A DNA stretch of 64,000 nucleotides. It comes from Nocardioides okcheonensis. Lineage in GTDB: Bacteria; Actinomycetota; Actinomycetes; Propionibacteriales; Nocardioidaceae. Positions 42,386-51,073 of this stretch are shown piece by piece; positions within the stretch are counted from its first letter, which is position 1; every line of letters begins with the position of its first letter. The position numbers and the translations under genes are program-made. The stretch spans positions 3,782,001 through 3,846,000 of the forward strand of contig NZ_CP087710.1 in NCBI RefSeq assembly GCF_020991065.1, read 5' to 3'. The notes under the pieces are model-generated. The model made no database searches and had not been told where the DNA came from. It saw only the letters and a program-made list of their open reading frames with translations.

Positions 42386-43599
42386 GCACCGCACCGCACG
42401 ACCAGCACGAGGCACGTCCGGCCGCCGCACGCAGCGACGAGCCCGCCTGGCTCCTCGTCACCAAGCGCGAGGTCGTCTCGCGCATCACCGACAAGTCGTT
42501 CGTCATCGGCACCGTCCTCATGGTCGCGATGATCGTCGGCGTCCTCGGGTTCACCGCCTGGCAGGACGGGCGCACCAACGAGGTCACCCTCGCGGTCACC
42601 CCCGACGCCGTCGCGATGGGCGAGGCCGTGGTCGACCTCGGCCCTGACGTCGACGAGAAGGTCGACGTGACCCTCGTCGACGTCGACGACGCGGACGCCG
42701 CCGAGGCGCTGCTCACCGAGGGCGAGGCCGACGCCTGGCTGCACCCCGTCGACGACGGGTGGGAGCTGACCACCGAGTCGAGCGAGGACGGCTCGCTCAC
42801 CGACGTGGTGACCGCCGTGGTGCGCCAGCAGGTGCTGGCCGACAACGCCGCCGGGACCGGCGTGACCCTCGACCAGCTCGAGGCGGGCAGCACCGTCAGC
42901 ACCGACTTCGTGCGCGGCGACGCGGAGAAGGCGGCGGTGGCCGAGGTGGTCGGCTTCGTCTTCGTCTTCCTCTTCTACTTCGCCGCGCTCGTCTTCGGCA
43001 TGCAGCTGGCCAACTCGGTGATCGAGGAGAAGCAGAGCCGGATCGTGGAGATCATCGCCGCCGCCATCCCGCTGCGGCAGCTGCTCGCCGGCAAGGTGCT
43101 CGGCAACACCGCCCTGGCCCTGATCCAGGTCCTCGTCTACGCCGTCGTCGGACTGATCGGCATGTCGTTCACGTCCTACAAGTCCTTCGTCCCCGACCTC
43201 TCCGGGCCGGCCGCGTGGTTCATCGCGTTCTTCCTGGCCGGGTTCGTGGCGCTGGCCTGCCTCTGGGCGGTCGCCGGGTCGCTGGCCTCGCGCACCGAGG
43301 ACCTGCAGGCGACCTCGACGCCCCTGACGATGCTGATGCTGGTGATGTTCTTCGGCGGCCTGTCGCTGGAGGGCCGCGCCCAGGTGATCGCGTCGTACGT
43401 CCCGCCGGTGTCCGCGGTCGTGATGCCCAAGCGGATCCTCGCCGGTGGCGTCGAGTGGTGGGAGCCGCTGCTCGCGCTGGGGCTGCTGGCCGCGTTCGCG
43501 GCGGTCACCGTCTGGGCGGGCGAGCGGCTCTACCGCCGGGCGCTGCTGCAGACCGGTGGCCGGGTCACCCTGCGCCAGGCGTGGTCCGCCGCGGAGTGA
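42382..43599 (+). CDS. ABC-2 type exporter permease (NatB-like)
   Basis: 405 residues. The first helix (about 33-53, SFVIGTVLMVAMIVGVLGF) is followed by a soluble outer domain of about 140 residues, then five or more helices (VVGFVFVFLFYFAALVFGM, ALALIQVLVYAVVGLIGM, WFIAFFLAGFVALACLWAV and others). The motif VIEEKQSRIVEIIAAAIPLRQLLAGKVLGN is diagnostic of NatB/YhaP-type ABC-2 permeases. With the upstream ATPase it should form a sodium, antibiotic or lipid exporter; the substrate is unknown. Confidence 0.9.
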   Translation: MSTAPHDQHEARPAAARSDEPAWLLVTKREVVSRITDKSFVIGTVLMVAMIVGVLGFTAWQDGRTNEVTLAVTPDAVAMGEAVVDLGPDVDEKVDVTLVDVDDADAAEALLTEGEADAWLHPVDDGWELTTESSEDGSLTDVVTAVVRQQVLADNAAGTGVTLDQLEAGSTVSTDFVRGDAEKAAVAEVVGFVFVFLFYFAALVFGMQLANSVIEEKQSRIVEIIAAAIPLRQLLAGKVLGNTALALIQVLVYAVVGLIGMSFTSYKSFVPDLSGPAAWFIAFFLAGFVALACLWAVAGSLASRTEDLQATSTPLTMLMLVMFFGGLSLEGRAQVIASYVPPVSAVVMPKRILAGGVEWWEPLLALGLLAAFAAVTVWAGERLYRRALLQTGGRVTLRQAWSAAE

Positions 43600-43609
43600 C
43601 CCGCGCACC

Positions 43610-44068
43610 TCACCAGAGGTGCAGCAGCGACGAGGTCCCGGCCACGACGGCCCAGAACCGCACGCCCCGACCGATCAGGCCGGTGGCGATGAAGATCCAG
43701 AAGTTGACCCGCAGGGTCCCGGCGAGGACCGCGGTGACGGCGTAGGGCGGGAAGCCCGTCGCCGCCGAGAACAGCAGAAGGCCGGCCGTGAACCACGGCC
43801 GGCCTTCTGCGCGTGCGTGCCACTTGTCCAGGGACGCCTGCGCCTTCGGCTTCTGCAGCTGGCGGTGCACCCACGGGGCGCGGTCGACGTGCATGCCGCC
43901 CCAGTACCAGAGGATCTTCCCGATCATCTGCCCGATCGTCGCCGCGACGACGAGCCCCCAGAAGTGGGTCGGAGCCTGGGTGATCGCACCACCGAGGAAC
44001 AGCTCGATGTTGATCAGGGGAACGAGGGCGGAGGCGATGGAGACGCCCAGCACGCTCCAGAAGAGCAT
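43610..44068 (-). CDS. VTT/SNARE-associated (DedA/YqaA-like) membrane protein
   Basis: 152 residues with about four membrane segments. LVPLINIELFLGGAI is the re-entrant first segment of VTT/DedA proteins; GQMIGKILWYWGG and the glycine/proline-rich FSAATGFPPYAVTAVLAG are its conserved motifs. DedA proteins are linked to undecaprenyl-phosphate or phospholipid translocation, which suits the upstream CDP-alcohol phosphatidyltransferase (TGATG overlap, same operon). The coding sequence contains a perfect 17-bp inverted repeat. Confidence 0.85.
   Translation of the reverse strand: MLFWSVLGVSIASALVPLINIELFLGGAITQAPTHFWGLVVAATIGQMIGKILWYWGGMHVDRAPWVHRQLQKPKAQASLDKWHARAEGRPWFTAGLLLFSAATGFPPYAVTAVLAGTLRVNFWIFIATGLIGRGVRFWAVVAGTSSLLHLW
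43774..43810. repeat. Perfect 17-bp inverted repeat inside the VTT gene
   Basis: Left arm GCAGAAGGCCGGCCGTG, 3-nt spacer AAC, right arm CACGGCCGGCCTTCTGC, no mismatch. It lies in codons for AEGRPWFTAGLL, in the loop before a membrane segment. Confidence 0.85.
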
Positions 44069-44709
44069 CAGGCCGGGGTCCCCGGGACCGGGAGCCCGAT
44101 GCGGACCAGGCGGTGCAGCGAGACGCACTTGAGCACCAGCAGGGCCGAGGCGATCACCAGGCCGACCCACATCCAGCCGGTGACCAGCAGCAGCACCGCG
44201 AAGAGCGCGCTGTTGACGGCCTTGGCGGGCTTCGACCAGTTCCACAGCCAGGTCGGACGGTCGACCACGAAGAAGTAGTTGGGGCTGCGCACCGGCCAGG
44301 CCAGGAAGGCGATCGACAGGAAGCAGTCGACGACCATGAACTCGGCGAGGTAGACGAAGATCGCGGGGGAGAGGTCCGGCTGGAGCCACGCGAGGCCGAC
44401 GTAGAAGGCAGCGGCGTTGAGCCGGTCGCACATGATGTCGAGGACGGCGCCGATGCGGGTCTCGCAGTCGCGCACCCGTGCGTAGAAGCCGTCCAGCATG
44501 TCGCCGACCCAGTAGACGACCAGCGCCACGACGAGCAGCGTCAGGCTCTGCTGGTGGGCGGCGACGGCGGCCAGCACGACGGAGGCGACGGTGCGGACCG
44601 CCGTGATCACGGTGGCGCCGGTCAGCAGTCGCTCCTCGCGGACGCCGTACCGGTCGTCGGGGTCGCTGACAGGCTGCGCCTGCACCCCTCCCAGCAGCAC
44701 GTTCCCCAC
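44068..44709 (-). CDS. CDP-alcohol phosphatidyltransferase family membrane protein
   Basis: 213 residues, about six helices. The catalytic signature D-x2-D-G-x2-A-R-x8-G-x3-D-x3-D is intact: Asp70, Asp73-Gly74, Ala77-Arg78, Gly87, Asp91, Asp95 (in DMLDGFYARVRDCETRIGAV). It swaps CMP of a CDP-alcohol for an acceptor alcohol in phospholipid synthesis. The acceptor is not evident, and the sequence diverges from PgsA and phosphatidylinositol-phosphate synthase. The GTG start is 7 nt behind TAGCAT. Confidence 0.88.
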   Translation of the reverse strand: MGNVLLGGVQAQPVSDPDDRYGVREERLLTGATVITAVRTVASVVLAAVAAHQQSLTLLVVALVVYWVGDMLDGFYARVRDCETRIGAVLDIMCDRLNAAAFYVGLAWLQPDLSPAIFVYLAEFMVVDCFLSIAFLAWPVRSPNYFFVVDRPTWLWNWSKPAKAVNSALFAVLLLVTGWMWVGLVIASALLVLKCVSLHRLVRIGLPVPGTPA

Positions 44710-44716
44710 GTCCGTG

Positions 44717-44722
44717 ATGCTA
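44717..44722 (-). promoter_or_regulatory. Predicted -10 element of the CDP-alcohol transferase operon
   Basis: TAGCAT on the minus strand, 7 nt before the GTG at 44709. It overlaps the maf stop region by a few bases, so the promoter lies inside the maf 3' end. Confidence 0.45.
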
Positions 44723-45346
44723 TCGGGTGGCGCTGGCCGACCCGCTCCACAGGTCGGGCCAGGCGTGCCCCAGCTCCTGCACGAGCTCGCGCAGGAGGGG
44801 CAGGCTGACGCCGACGACGTTGCTGTGGTCGCCGTCGATGCCCGTCACGAAGGCCGCTCCCAGGCCGTCGATCGTGAAGGCACCGGCGACCTGCAGCGGC
44901 TCGCCGGTGGCGACGTAGGCGTCGATCTCGTCGTCGGTGACGTCGGCGAAGCGGACCACGGTGGACCCGGTGGCCGCTGCCACGCGCCCCGAGGACGCCT
45001 CGCGGAGGCAGTGCCCGGTGTGGAGCACGCCGGACCGGCCACGCATGGTGCGCCAGCGCGCTCGTGCCTCGTCGGGCTCGTAGGGCTTGCCGAGCGCCTC
45101 GCCGTCGAGCTCGAGCACCGAGTCGCAGCCCAGCACCAGGGCGTCGACGGGCACGTCCGGCCGCGCCGCGACCGCCGCGCACTTCAGCTCCGCGAGCTGG
45201 AGCGCGAGCTCGGCCGGCGGCAGGCCGGCGACCTGCGTCTCGTCGACGCCGCTGACCACGACGGTCGGGTCGACCCCGGCCGCCCGCAGCGTGGCGAGCC
45301 GGGCGGGGGAGGCGGAGGCGAGGACCAGGGGCACCCGAGCCGTCAC
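44720..45346 (-). CDS. maf: Maf-type nucleoside triphosphate pyrophosphatase
   Basis: 208 residues. N-terminal LVLASASPARLATLRAAGVDP (the SxSxxR substrate loop), DETQ, the catalytic Asp in VLGCDSVLELDGEALGKP, then MRGRSGVLHTGHCL and the C-terminal VAGAFTIDGLGAAFVTGIDGD. Maf proteins hydrolyse dTTP, UTP and modified nucleotides, limiting their incorporation. The GTG at 45346 overlaps the DUF885 stop. Mycobacterium tuberculosis keeps maf beside accE5/accD5, as here. Confidence 0.94.
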   Translation of the reverse strand: MTARVPLVLASASPARLATLRAAGVDPTVVVSGVDETQVAGLPPAELALQLAELKCAAVAARPDVPVDALVLGCDSVLELDGEALGKPYEPDEARARWRTMRGRSGVLHTGHCLREASSGRVAAATGSTVVRFADVTDDEIDAYVATGEPLQVAGAFTIDGLGAAFVTGIDGDHSNVVGVSLPLLRELVQELGHAWPDLWSGSASATR

Positions 45347-47028
45347 AGCCGCTCCAGCGCGGTGCGCAGCGGGTCGAGGCCCAGCGAGCCGAGGTCGAGG
45401 GCGGCGCGGTGGAACGCCTTGAGGTCGAAGTCGTCGCCCTGGCGCCGCCGGACCTCGTCGCGGGCCTCGAGCCAGATCCGCTCGCCGACCTTGTAGGACG
45501 GGGCCTGACCGGGGAGGCCGAGGTAGCGCTTGACCTCGAACTGGATGAACTCGTCGTCCATCCGGCAGTGCAGCCGCATGAACTCCAGGCCCAGCTCCGG
45601 GGTCCAGGTCTCGCCGGGGTGGAAGGCCGTGCCGCCGGCGCCGAGCCGGTTGTCCTCGGGGATGGTGAGCTCGAGGTGCATGCCGATGTCGACGATGACC
45701 CGCGCCGCGCGCAGCGACTGGCCGTCGAGCATGCCGAGCAGGTCGGCCGGGTCGTCGAGGAAGCCGAGGTCCTCCATCAGCCGCTCGGCGTAGAGGGCCC
45801 AGCCCTCGCCGTGGCCGCTGCACCAGCACATCAGCCGCTGCCAGCGGTTGAGGGTGTCGCTGCGGTAGGCGGTCTGGGCGACCTGGAGGTGGTGGCCCGG
45901 GACGCCCTCGTGGTAGACGGTCGTCACCTCGCGCCAGGGGTGGAAGTCCTCGATGCCGTCGGGCACTGACCACCACATCCGGCCAGGCCGCTCGAAGTCC
46001 TCCGAGGGGCCGGTGTAGTAGATGCCGCCGTCGTTGGTGGGCGCCAGCATGCACTCGATCCGGCGGACCGGCTCGGGGATGTCGAAGTGGACCCCCGCCA
46101 TCTCCTCGAGGGTCCGGTCGGCGAGCCGCTGCATCCACTGGCGGAACTCCTCGCGGCCGTGGACGACCCGCGCGGGGTCGGCGTCGAGGTGGGCCACCGC
46201 ACCGTCGACGTCGGCGCCCGGCAGGATCCGGTCGGCGGTCGCGTGCATCAGGTCGGACAGGCGCTGCAGCTCGGTCCAGCCCCAGGCGTAGGTCTCGTCG
46301 AGGTCGACCTCGGCGCCGAGGAAGTAGCGGCTGGCCAGCGCGTACGCCTCGCGGCCGACGCCCTCCTTCTCGCGCCCCTGCGGCTCGAGCTCGTCGCTGA
46401 GGAAGAGGCCGAACGCGGCGGTGGCGGCGCTCGCCGCACCCGCGGCGGCGCGCAGCGCGCTGTCGTCGGCGCGGCCGAGGCGCTCGACGAGTCCGAGGTA
46501 GAAGTCGCCGGCGTCGCCGGCCTGGCCGGTCCAGCGGCGCACCTGCTCGGCCACCTCTGCGTACTGCCGGGCGGCGACGACGTTGCCCTTGCGGGCCTCG
46601 TCGGACAGCGTCACCCGCAGCCCCTCCAGCGCGGCGGGGACCGCCTCCAGCCTGGCCGCGATGGCGGCGACGGCCTCGTCGCCCTCGGTCGGCATCAGGT
46701 CGAACACGCCGCGGATCTCGTGCAGCGGGCTCCACAGCACCGACATCCGCGACCGGTTGACGCCCGCCTCCTCGAGCTCGATCTCGAGCCGGGTGCGCTC
46801 GAGGAACGCGTCCTGGGCCGCCGCCTCGCGGTCGTCGACCGGGGTGGCCGCCTCCACGGCGGCGACCACGCGGCGCGCCAGCTTCAGGCGGGCGTCGAAG
46901 CCGGCGGGCGAGAAGTCGGTCATCTCGTGCTCGTGGCCGGCGACCCCGATGGAGGTCGCGGTCAGCGGGTCGAGGGCGCAGTAGTCCTCGACGAAGGCGT
47001 CACAGAGGGCATCGATGGTCCGGGTCAC
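45343..47028 (-). CDS. DUF885 family protein (predicted metallopeptidase)
   Basis: 561 residues, normal DUF885 length. The zinc-binding HEGVPGHHLQ (about 375-384) contains HExxxGH, a variant of the HExxH motif, with a downstream Glu-rich segment in LPGQAPSYKVGERIWLEARDE. There is no signal peptide, so it is cytoplasmic. The peptidase role comes from fold and motif; no substrate is known. The GTG at 47028 is 6 nt behind TAGGGT and the gene is coupled to maf. Confidence 0.9.
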   Translation of the reverse strand: MTRTIDALCDAFVEDYCALDPLTATSIGVAGHEHEMTDFSPAGFDARLKLARRVVAAVEAATPVDDREAAAQDAFLERTRLEIELEEAGVNRSRMSVLWSPLHEIRGVFDLMPTEGDEAVAAIAARLEAVPAALEGLRVTLSDEARKGNVVAARQYAEVAEQVRRWTGQAGDAGDFYLGLVERLGRADDSALRAAAGAASAATAAFGLFLSDELEPQGREKEGVGREAYALASRYFLGAEVDLDETYAWGWTELQRLSDLMHATADRILPGADVDGAVAHLDADPARVVHGREEFRQWMQRLADRTLEEMAGVHFDIPEPVRRIECMLAPTNDGGIYYTGPSEDFERPGRMWWSVPDGIEDFHPWREVTTVYHEGVPGHHLQVAQTAYRSDTLNRWQRLMCWCSGHGEGWALYAERLMEDLGFLDDPADLLGMLDGQSLRAARVIVDIGMHLELTIPEDNRLGAGGTAFHPGETWTPELGLEFMRLHCRMDDEFIQFEVKRYLGLPGQAPSYKVGERIWLEARDEVRRRQGDDFDLKAFHRAALDLGSLGLDPLRTALERL

Positions 47029-47034
47029 GGGGCG

Positions 47035-47040
47035 ACCCTA
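47035..47040 (-). promoter_or_regulatory. Predicted -10 element of the DUF885-maf operon
   Basis: TAGGGT on the minus strand ends 6 nt before the GTG at 47028. Confidence 0.5.
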
Positions 47041-47077
47041 TGCCGAGGCTCGGACGTCGGTCAGCCGGTTTCGTCGC

Positions 47078-47126
47078 CGACGGTGGAGCCGACGGCCGCT
47101 AGGTCGGGCCCGTCGCTCCACCGTCG
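47078..47126 (+). repeat. 49-bp palindromic repeat, copy A
   Basis: Perfect 12-bp arms CGACGGTGGAGC and GCTCCACCGTCG flank a 25-nt centre with GGCCGCTAGGTCGGGCCCG. 46 of 49 positions match copy B at 48171-48219 in the same orientation. Confidence 0.85.
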
Positions 47127-48103
47127 CCGAGCGCGCAGGCCGGGCCGCACGGTCGAGGCACACCGACCCACCCTCGTCGCCGGAGCACCTGCGCGACGAT
47201 CGCGGCCAGGCGGCACGGCTCGAGGACCTGCGCCCAGCCGGGGCGCAGGGTGAGGTGGTCGTCGACCGACGCGTCGAGGTCGCGCTGCAGGTCGGACCAC
47301 CGGTCCACCGCATCACGGTGCCCGAAGGCCCCGTCGAGCTCGACGAGGACCCGCTCGGGTGCGTACCGCACGTCGCGGTGCACGACGCCGGACGCGGTGT
47401 CCTGCCGCAGCTGGCGCTCACCGAGCGGCAGGCCGTGGGCGCGCTCGACGTCGCGCAGGTAGCGCTGCTCCAGCACGGACCTGGCGCCCGAGGCCACGTC
47501 CGCCAGGACCTCGCCCAGGAACGCCCGCCGTGGCAGTCGGGGCAGCCGGCCGACGGTCTGCGCCAGCCGCTCGGCCGTCGTCAGTCCTTGGTGGACCGCG
47601 TCGGAGAGCAGCGCGACGGCGCCGGCCGGGTCCCGGTCGGCCGCGGCCTTGAGGAGGGCGAGCTCGACGGCCACGCGCGGTGGGCGCCGGTTCGGCTGCA
47701 CCCACTGCTCGTGCTCCGCCACCCGCTCGACCACGACGCCCTCGGGCGGACGGATCCGTCGGTCGTGACCCACGACCAGCCGGACCGGTTCGGTCCCCGT
47801 GCCGCCGGCCCGCCGGTCGCGGGTCATGCCGTGCGCGTCGAGGGCCGACTCCCGGTGGAGTGCGGCCGGCGCACACGCGAGCACGGCCGCCCAGCGGCGC
47901 TGGGCGCGGGTGGGGCGTGCGCCGTGGTCGACGTAGACGCCCGGGTGGACGACGAACAGCTCGCGCCGCGCGACCAGGCGGCGTACGTCCGCGCGCGAGG
48001 CACCCAGCTCGACGAGCTGCGACCGGGAGACCACGCCGTCCTGCGCCCGGAGCAGGCGTGCGAGGCGGTCCTGGTCCAGGGAGCTCGTCGAGCGCTTCGG
48101 CAT
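47099..48103 (-). CDS. AbiEi-type winged-helix plus DUF559-like nuclease-fold protein
   Basis: 334 residues. The N-terminal AbiEi-antitoxin-like winged helix LARLLRAQDGVVSRSQLVELGASRADVRRLV (about 13-45) is followed by HPGVYVD. The C-terminal DUF559/Vsr-like segment LEQRYLRDVERAHGLPLGE, then VHRDVRYAPERVLVELDGAFGH and RDLDASVDDHLTLRPGW, has an acidic E...D...E pattern consistent with a PD-(D/E)XK fold. No toxin partner is adjacent; such solo fusions are common in Nocardioides and of unknown function. The last nine codons and the TAG stop come from repeat copy A; copy B lies 68 bp upstream of the ATG. Confidence 0.8.
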   Translation of the reverse strand: MPKRSTSSLDQDRLARLLRAQDGVVSRSQLVELGASRADVRRLVARRELFVVHPGVYVDHGARPTRAQRRWAAVLACAPAALHRESALDAHGMTRDRRAGGTGTEPVRLVVGHDRRIRPPEGVVVERVAEHEQWVQPNRRPPRVAVELALLKAAADRDPAGAVALLSDAVHQGLTTAERLAQTVGRLPRLPRRAFLGEVLADVASGARSVLEQRYLRDVERAHGLPLGERQLRQDTASGVVHRDVRYAPERVLVELDGAFGHRDAVDRWSDLQRDLDASVDDHLTLRPGWAQVLEPCRLAAIVAQVLRRRGWVGVPRPCGPACALGDGGATGPT

Positions 48104-48170
48104 CCTCCGACGATCGCCCCGGCGGCGCCCCGGACACCACGGGGCGCGACCGATCTGTGGACGGTCCCGG

Positions 48171-48219
48171 CGACGGTGGAGCGTGCGGCCGCTAGGTCGG
48201 GCCCGTCGCTCCACCGTCG
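48171..48219 (+). repeat. 49-bp palindromic repeat, copy B
   Basis: Same 12-bp arms and centre as copy A, differing at three positions next to the left arm. It sits between the divergent-side start of the AbiEi/DUF559 gene and the accE stop, where it could end the accD-accE transcript. Confidence 0.85.
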
Positions 48220-48232
48220 GTCAGGTCGTCCC

Positions 48233-48460
48233 TCAGTGCGGCAGGCCGCTCGCGCGCCAGGCGCCCGCTCCGGGGCGGTGGGTCTGGCGTACGCCGCGGG
48301 CGGGGAGGTTCCACGACGGGCGCGGCTTCCTCGGCGGCTCGCCGCCCGCCGACCCCAGCGCCGAGAAGACCGCGACCAGCGCGGCGACCTCCTCCGGTGT
48401 GGCGTCGGGGTTGACGACGCGGAGGAGGGGTGGCTGGTTCTGGTCGATGTCTGCGTTCAT
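48233..48460 (-). CDS. accE: Acyl-CoA carboxylase epsilon subunit
   Basis: 75 residues. LLRVVNPDATPEEVAALVAVFSAL is the conserved helix-forming core of the AccE/PccE epsilon peptides found only in actinobacteria, where it tightens the alpha-beta complex. The basic tail PRKPRPSWNLPARGVRQTH is also typical. The ATG at 48460 has GAGGTGA 3-5 nt upstream; a GTG two codons earlier lies within that ribosome-binding site. It follows accD by 117 bp on the same strand with no gene between. Confidence 0.88.
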   Translation of the reverse strand: MNADIDQNQPPLLRVVNPDATPEEVAALVAVFSALGSAGGEPPRKPRPSWNLPARGVRQTHRPGAGAWRASGLPH

Positions 48461-48577
48461 GCTCACCTCGTGGGTTTCGTCGCGCGGGCCCGGCTTCGCA
48501 GGCTCAGCCGGGGCCGCTTGCTCAACCTCGTCTCCGTTCGGTGCTCGCTCCTGCGTCGCGAGCCCCGAGTCGCTTGA

Positions 48578-50206
48578 TCACAGCGGGATGTTCCCGTGCT
48601 TCTTGGGCGGGAGGGTCTCCCGCTTGGTGCGCAGCAGGCGCAGCGCGCGGACGATCTCGAGGCGGGTCTCGTGGGGGGAGATCACGGCGTCGACGTAGCC
48701 GCGCTCGGCCGCGATGTAGGGGTTGGCGAGGGTGGTCTCGTACTCCTCGATGAGCTCGGCCCGCTTCGCCTCGACGTCGCCGCCGGCGTCCGCGACCTTC
48801 TTCAGGGTCTTGCGGTGCAGGATGTTGGCCGCGCCCTGGGCGCCCATCACGGCGATCTGGGCGGTGGGCCAGGCGATGTTGATGTCGGCGCCGAGGTGCT
48901 TGGAGCCCATCACGTCGTAGGCGCCGCCGTAGGCCTTGCGGGTGATGGTGGTGACCAGCGGGACGGTGGCCTCGGCGTAGGCGTAGATCAGCTTGGCGCC
49001 GCGGCGGATGATGCCGTCCCACTCCTGGTCGGTGCCGGGCAGGAAGCCGGGGACGTCGACGAAGGTCAGGACCGGCAGGTTGAAGGCGTCGCAGAACCGC
49101 ACGAAGCGGGCGGCCTTCTCGCTGGCGTCGATGTCGAGGGTGCCGGCGAACTGCATCGGCTGGTTGGCGACCACGCCGACCGACTGGCCCTCGACGCGGC
49201 CGAAGCCGATGAGGATGTTGGGCGCGAACAGCTCCTGGACCTCGAGGAACTCCTCGTCGTCGAGCACGGCGGTGATGACGTCGTGCATGTCGTAGGGCTG
49301 GTTCGGGGAGTCCGGGATCAGCGCGTCGAGCGTGCGGTCGAGGTCGGTGACCTCCATGTCCGGCGCCTCGTCGTAGGTCGGCGCCGGGTCCAGGTTGTTC
49401 TGGGGAAGGAACGACAGCATCGACTTGACGTACTCGATCGCGTCCTCCTCGTCGCTGGCCATGTAGTGGGCGTTGCCGGACTTGGTGTTGTGGGTGCGCG
49501 CGCCGCCGAGGTCCTCCATCGTGACGTCCTCGCCGGTGACGGTCTTGATCACGTCGGGGCCGGTGATGAACATCGCGGAGGTCTGGTCGACCATCACGGT
49601 GAAGTCGGTGACGGCGGGGGAGTAGACGTGGCCGCCGGCGCAGTTGCCCATGATCAGGCTGATCTGCGGGATCACGCCGGAGGCGTGGACGTTGCGGCGG
49701 AAGATCTCGCCGTAGAGGCCGAGGGAGACCACGCCCTCCTGGATGCGGGCGCCGGCGCCCTCGTTGATGCCGATGATCGGGCAGCCGGTCTTGATCGCGA
49801 GGTCCATGACCTTGGTGATCTTCTCGCCGTAGACCTCGCCCAGCGAGCCGCCGAAGACGGTGAAGTCCTGGCTGAACACGCAGACCATCCGGCCGTTGAC
49901 CTCGCCGTAGCCGGTCACCACGCCGTCGCCGTAGGGGCGGTTCTTCTCCAGCCCGAACGCGGTGGAGCGGTGCCGGGCGAGCTCGTCGAGCTCGACGAAG
50001 GTGCCCTCGTCGAACAGCATCTCGATCCGCTCCCGGGCGGTGCGGCGGCCCTTGGCGTGCTGCTTCTCGATCGCCTTCTCGGAGCCCGCGTGCACGGCCT
50101 CGTCCAGCCGGCGCTCGAGGTCGGCGAGCTTGCCGGCGGTCGTGCGGATGTCGATGCCTGTGTCCTGCGAGGGGACGTCGGTGCCCTCACCCGGCTGTGC
50201 ACTCAC
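48578..50206 (-). CDS. accD: Acyl-CoA carboxylase beta subunit (carboxyltransferase)
   Basis: 542 residues. N-terminal carboxyltransferase half with [28 protein letters not shown] and the acyl-CoA/biotin site [21 protein letters not shown]-terminal half with FADTPGF-equivalent [26 protein letters not shown] and [21 protein letters not shown] motifs. This is the AccD5/PccB class acting on acetyl- or propionyl-CoA. AGGAGG precedes the GTG by 7 nt. It partners with AccA3 and AccE and is divergent from birA. Confidence 0.96.
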   Translation of the reverse strand: MSAQPGEGTDVPSQDTGIDIRTTAGKLADLERRLDEAVHAGSEKAIEKQHAKGRRTARERIEMLFDEGTFVELDELARHRSTAFGLEKNRPYGDGVVTGYGEVNGRMVCVFSQDFTVFGGSLGEVYGEKITKVMDLAIKTGCPIIGINEGAGARIQEGVVSLGLYGEIFRRNVHASGVIPQISLIMGNCAGGHVYSPAVTDFTVMVDQTSAMFITGPDVIKTVTGEDVTMEDLGGARTHNTKSGNAHYMASDEEDAIEYVKSMLSFLPQNNLDPAPTYDEAPDMEVTDLDRTLDALIPDSPNQPYDMHDVITAVLDDEEFLEVQELFAPNILIGFGRVEGQSVGVVANQPMQFAGTLDIDASEKAARFVRFCDAFNLPVLTFVDVPGFLPGTDQEWDGIIRRGAKLIYAYAEATVPLVTTITRKAYGGAYDVMGSKHLGADINIAWPTAQIAVMGAQGAANILHRKTLKKVADAGGDVEAKRAELIEEYETTLANPYIAAERGYVDAVISPHETRLEIVRALRLLRTKRETLPPKKHGNIPL

Positions 50207-50257
50207 GCGGTGGCCTCCTGGTCGGTCGAATCTGGTCCGTCCGGCAATCTAGTGCCC

Positions 50258-51058
50258 ATGACCGCCGCGCTCCCACCTCGCCCACCCCTCGACGTCGACC
50301 GGATCACCGCCCCGGCGGGCTGGCGGGTCGAGGTCGAGGAGGCCACGCCCTCGACCAACGCGGCGCTCGCCGCGCGCGCCCGGGCGGGCGAGGAGCCCGG
50401 CCTGGTGCTGGTCACCGAGCACCAGACGTCGGGCCGCGGCCGCCTCGACCGGGTGTGGGAGACGCCGCCGCGCTCGTCGCTGACCTTCTCGGTGCTGCTG
50501 CGCCCCGACCTGCCGGCCGACGCGTGGCCGTGGCTGCCGCTGCTCACCGGCTACGCCGTCCAGGCCGCGCTCGCCGACCGGCTCCCCGACATCGGGCTCA
50601 AGTGGCCCAACGACGTCCTGGTCGACGTCGGCGAGACCGGCGCCGGGCGCAAGGTCGCCGGCATCCTGGTCGAGCGGATCGAGACCGACCTCGGGCCGGT
50701 CGCGGTCGTCGGGGTCGGCATCAACGTCGACCAGACCCTCGACGAGCTGCCGGTCGCGCTCGCCACCTCGGTGTCGCTGGAGACCGGCGAGCCGGTCGAG
50801 CGCACCGGCCTGCTCAGCCAGGTGCTGGGCTCGCTGCACGGGTTGATGGGCCTGCTCGACGACACCGAGGCGCTGCGCCGGGCGTACGCCGACGTGTGCG
50901 TGACGGTCGGACGCACGGTCGACGTGCACCTGCCCGGCGGCGAGGTGCGGCGCGGCGAGGCCCTCGACGTCGACGCCTCGGGCGCGCTGGTCGTCGGCAC
51001 CGCCGACGGCGCCTTCTCCGTCGCCGCGGGCGATGTCGTGCACGTGCGGCCCGCGTAG
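50258..51058 (+). CDS. birA: Biotin-[acetyl-CoA-carboxylase] ligase (no HTH domain)
   Basis: 266 residues. Biotin-adenylating core: STNAALAARARAG, EHQTSGRGRLDRVWETPP (with the GRGR loop, about 58-75), LKWPNDVLVD (Lys near 112), RKVAGILVE and VVGVGINVDQ; a C-terminal SH3-like cap ends GDVVHVRPA. The N-terminal DNA-binding domain of E. coli BirA is absent, so it is a monofunctional ligase. It would biotinylate the PYC and AccA3 carriers encoded in this window. It is divergent from accD across 51 bp. Confidence 0.95.
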   Translation: MTAALPPRPPLDVDRITAPAGWRVEVEEATPSTNAALAARARAGEEPGLVLVTEHQTSGRGRLDRVWETPPRSSLTFSVLLRPDLPADAWPWLPLLTGYAVQAALADRLPDIGLKWPNDVLVDVGETGAGRKVAGILVERIETDLGPVAVVGVGINVDQTLDELPVALATSVSLETGEPVERTGLLSQVLGSLHGLMGLLDDTEALRRAYADVCVTVGRTVDVHLPGGEVRRGEALDVDASGALVVGTADGAFSVAAGDVVHVRPA

Positions 51059-51073
51059 TGACATGATCGGCGC

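Noticed and set aside
47038..47421. Short open frames built on the 49-bp repeats (peptides with SGRRLHRR-like ends)
   Set aside because: They are explained by the palindromic repeat and antisense of the AbiEi/DUF559 gene; no ribosome-binding site or domain.
48596..50257. Plus-strand open frame opposite accD continuing into birA
   Set aside because: The first 550 codons are antisense to accD and low complexity. The birA domain begins only at the ATG at 50258.
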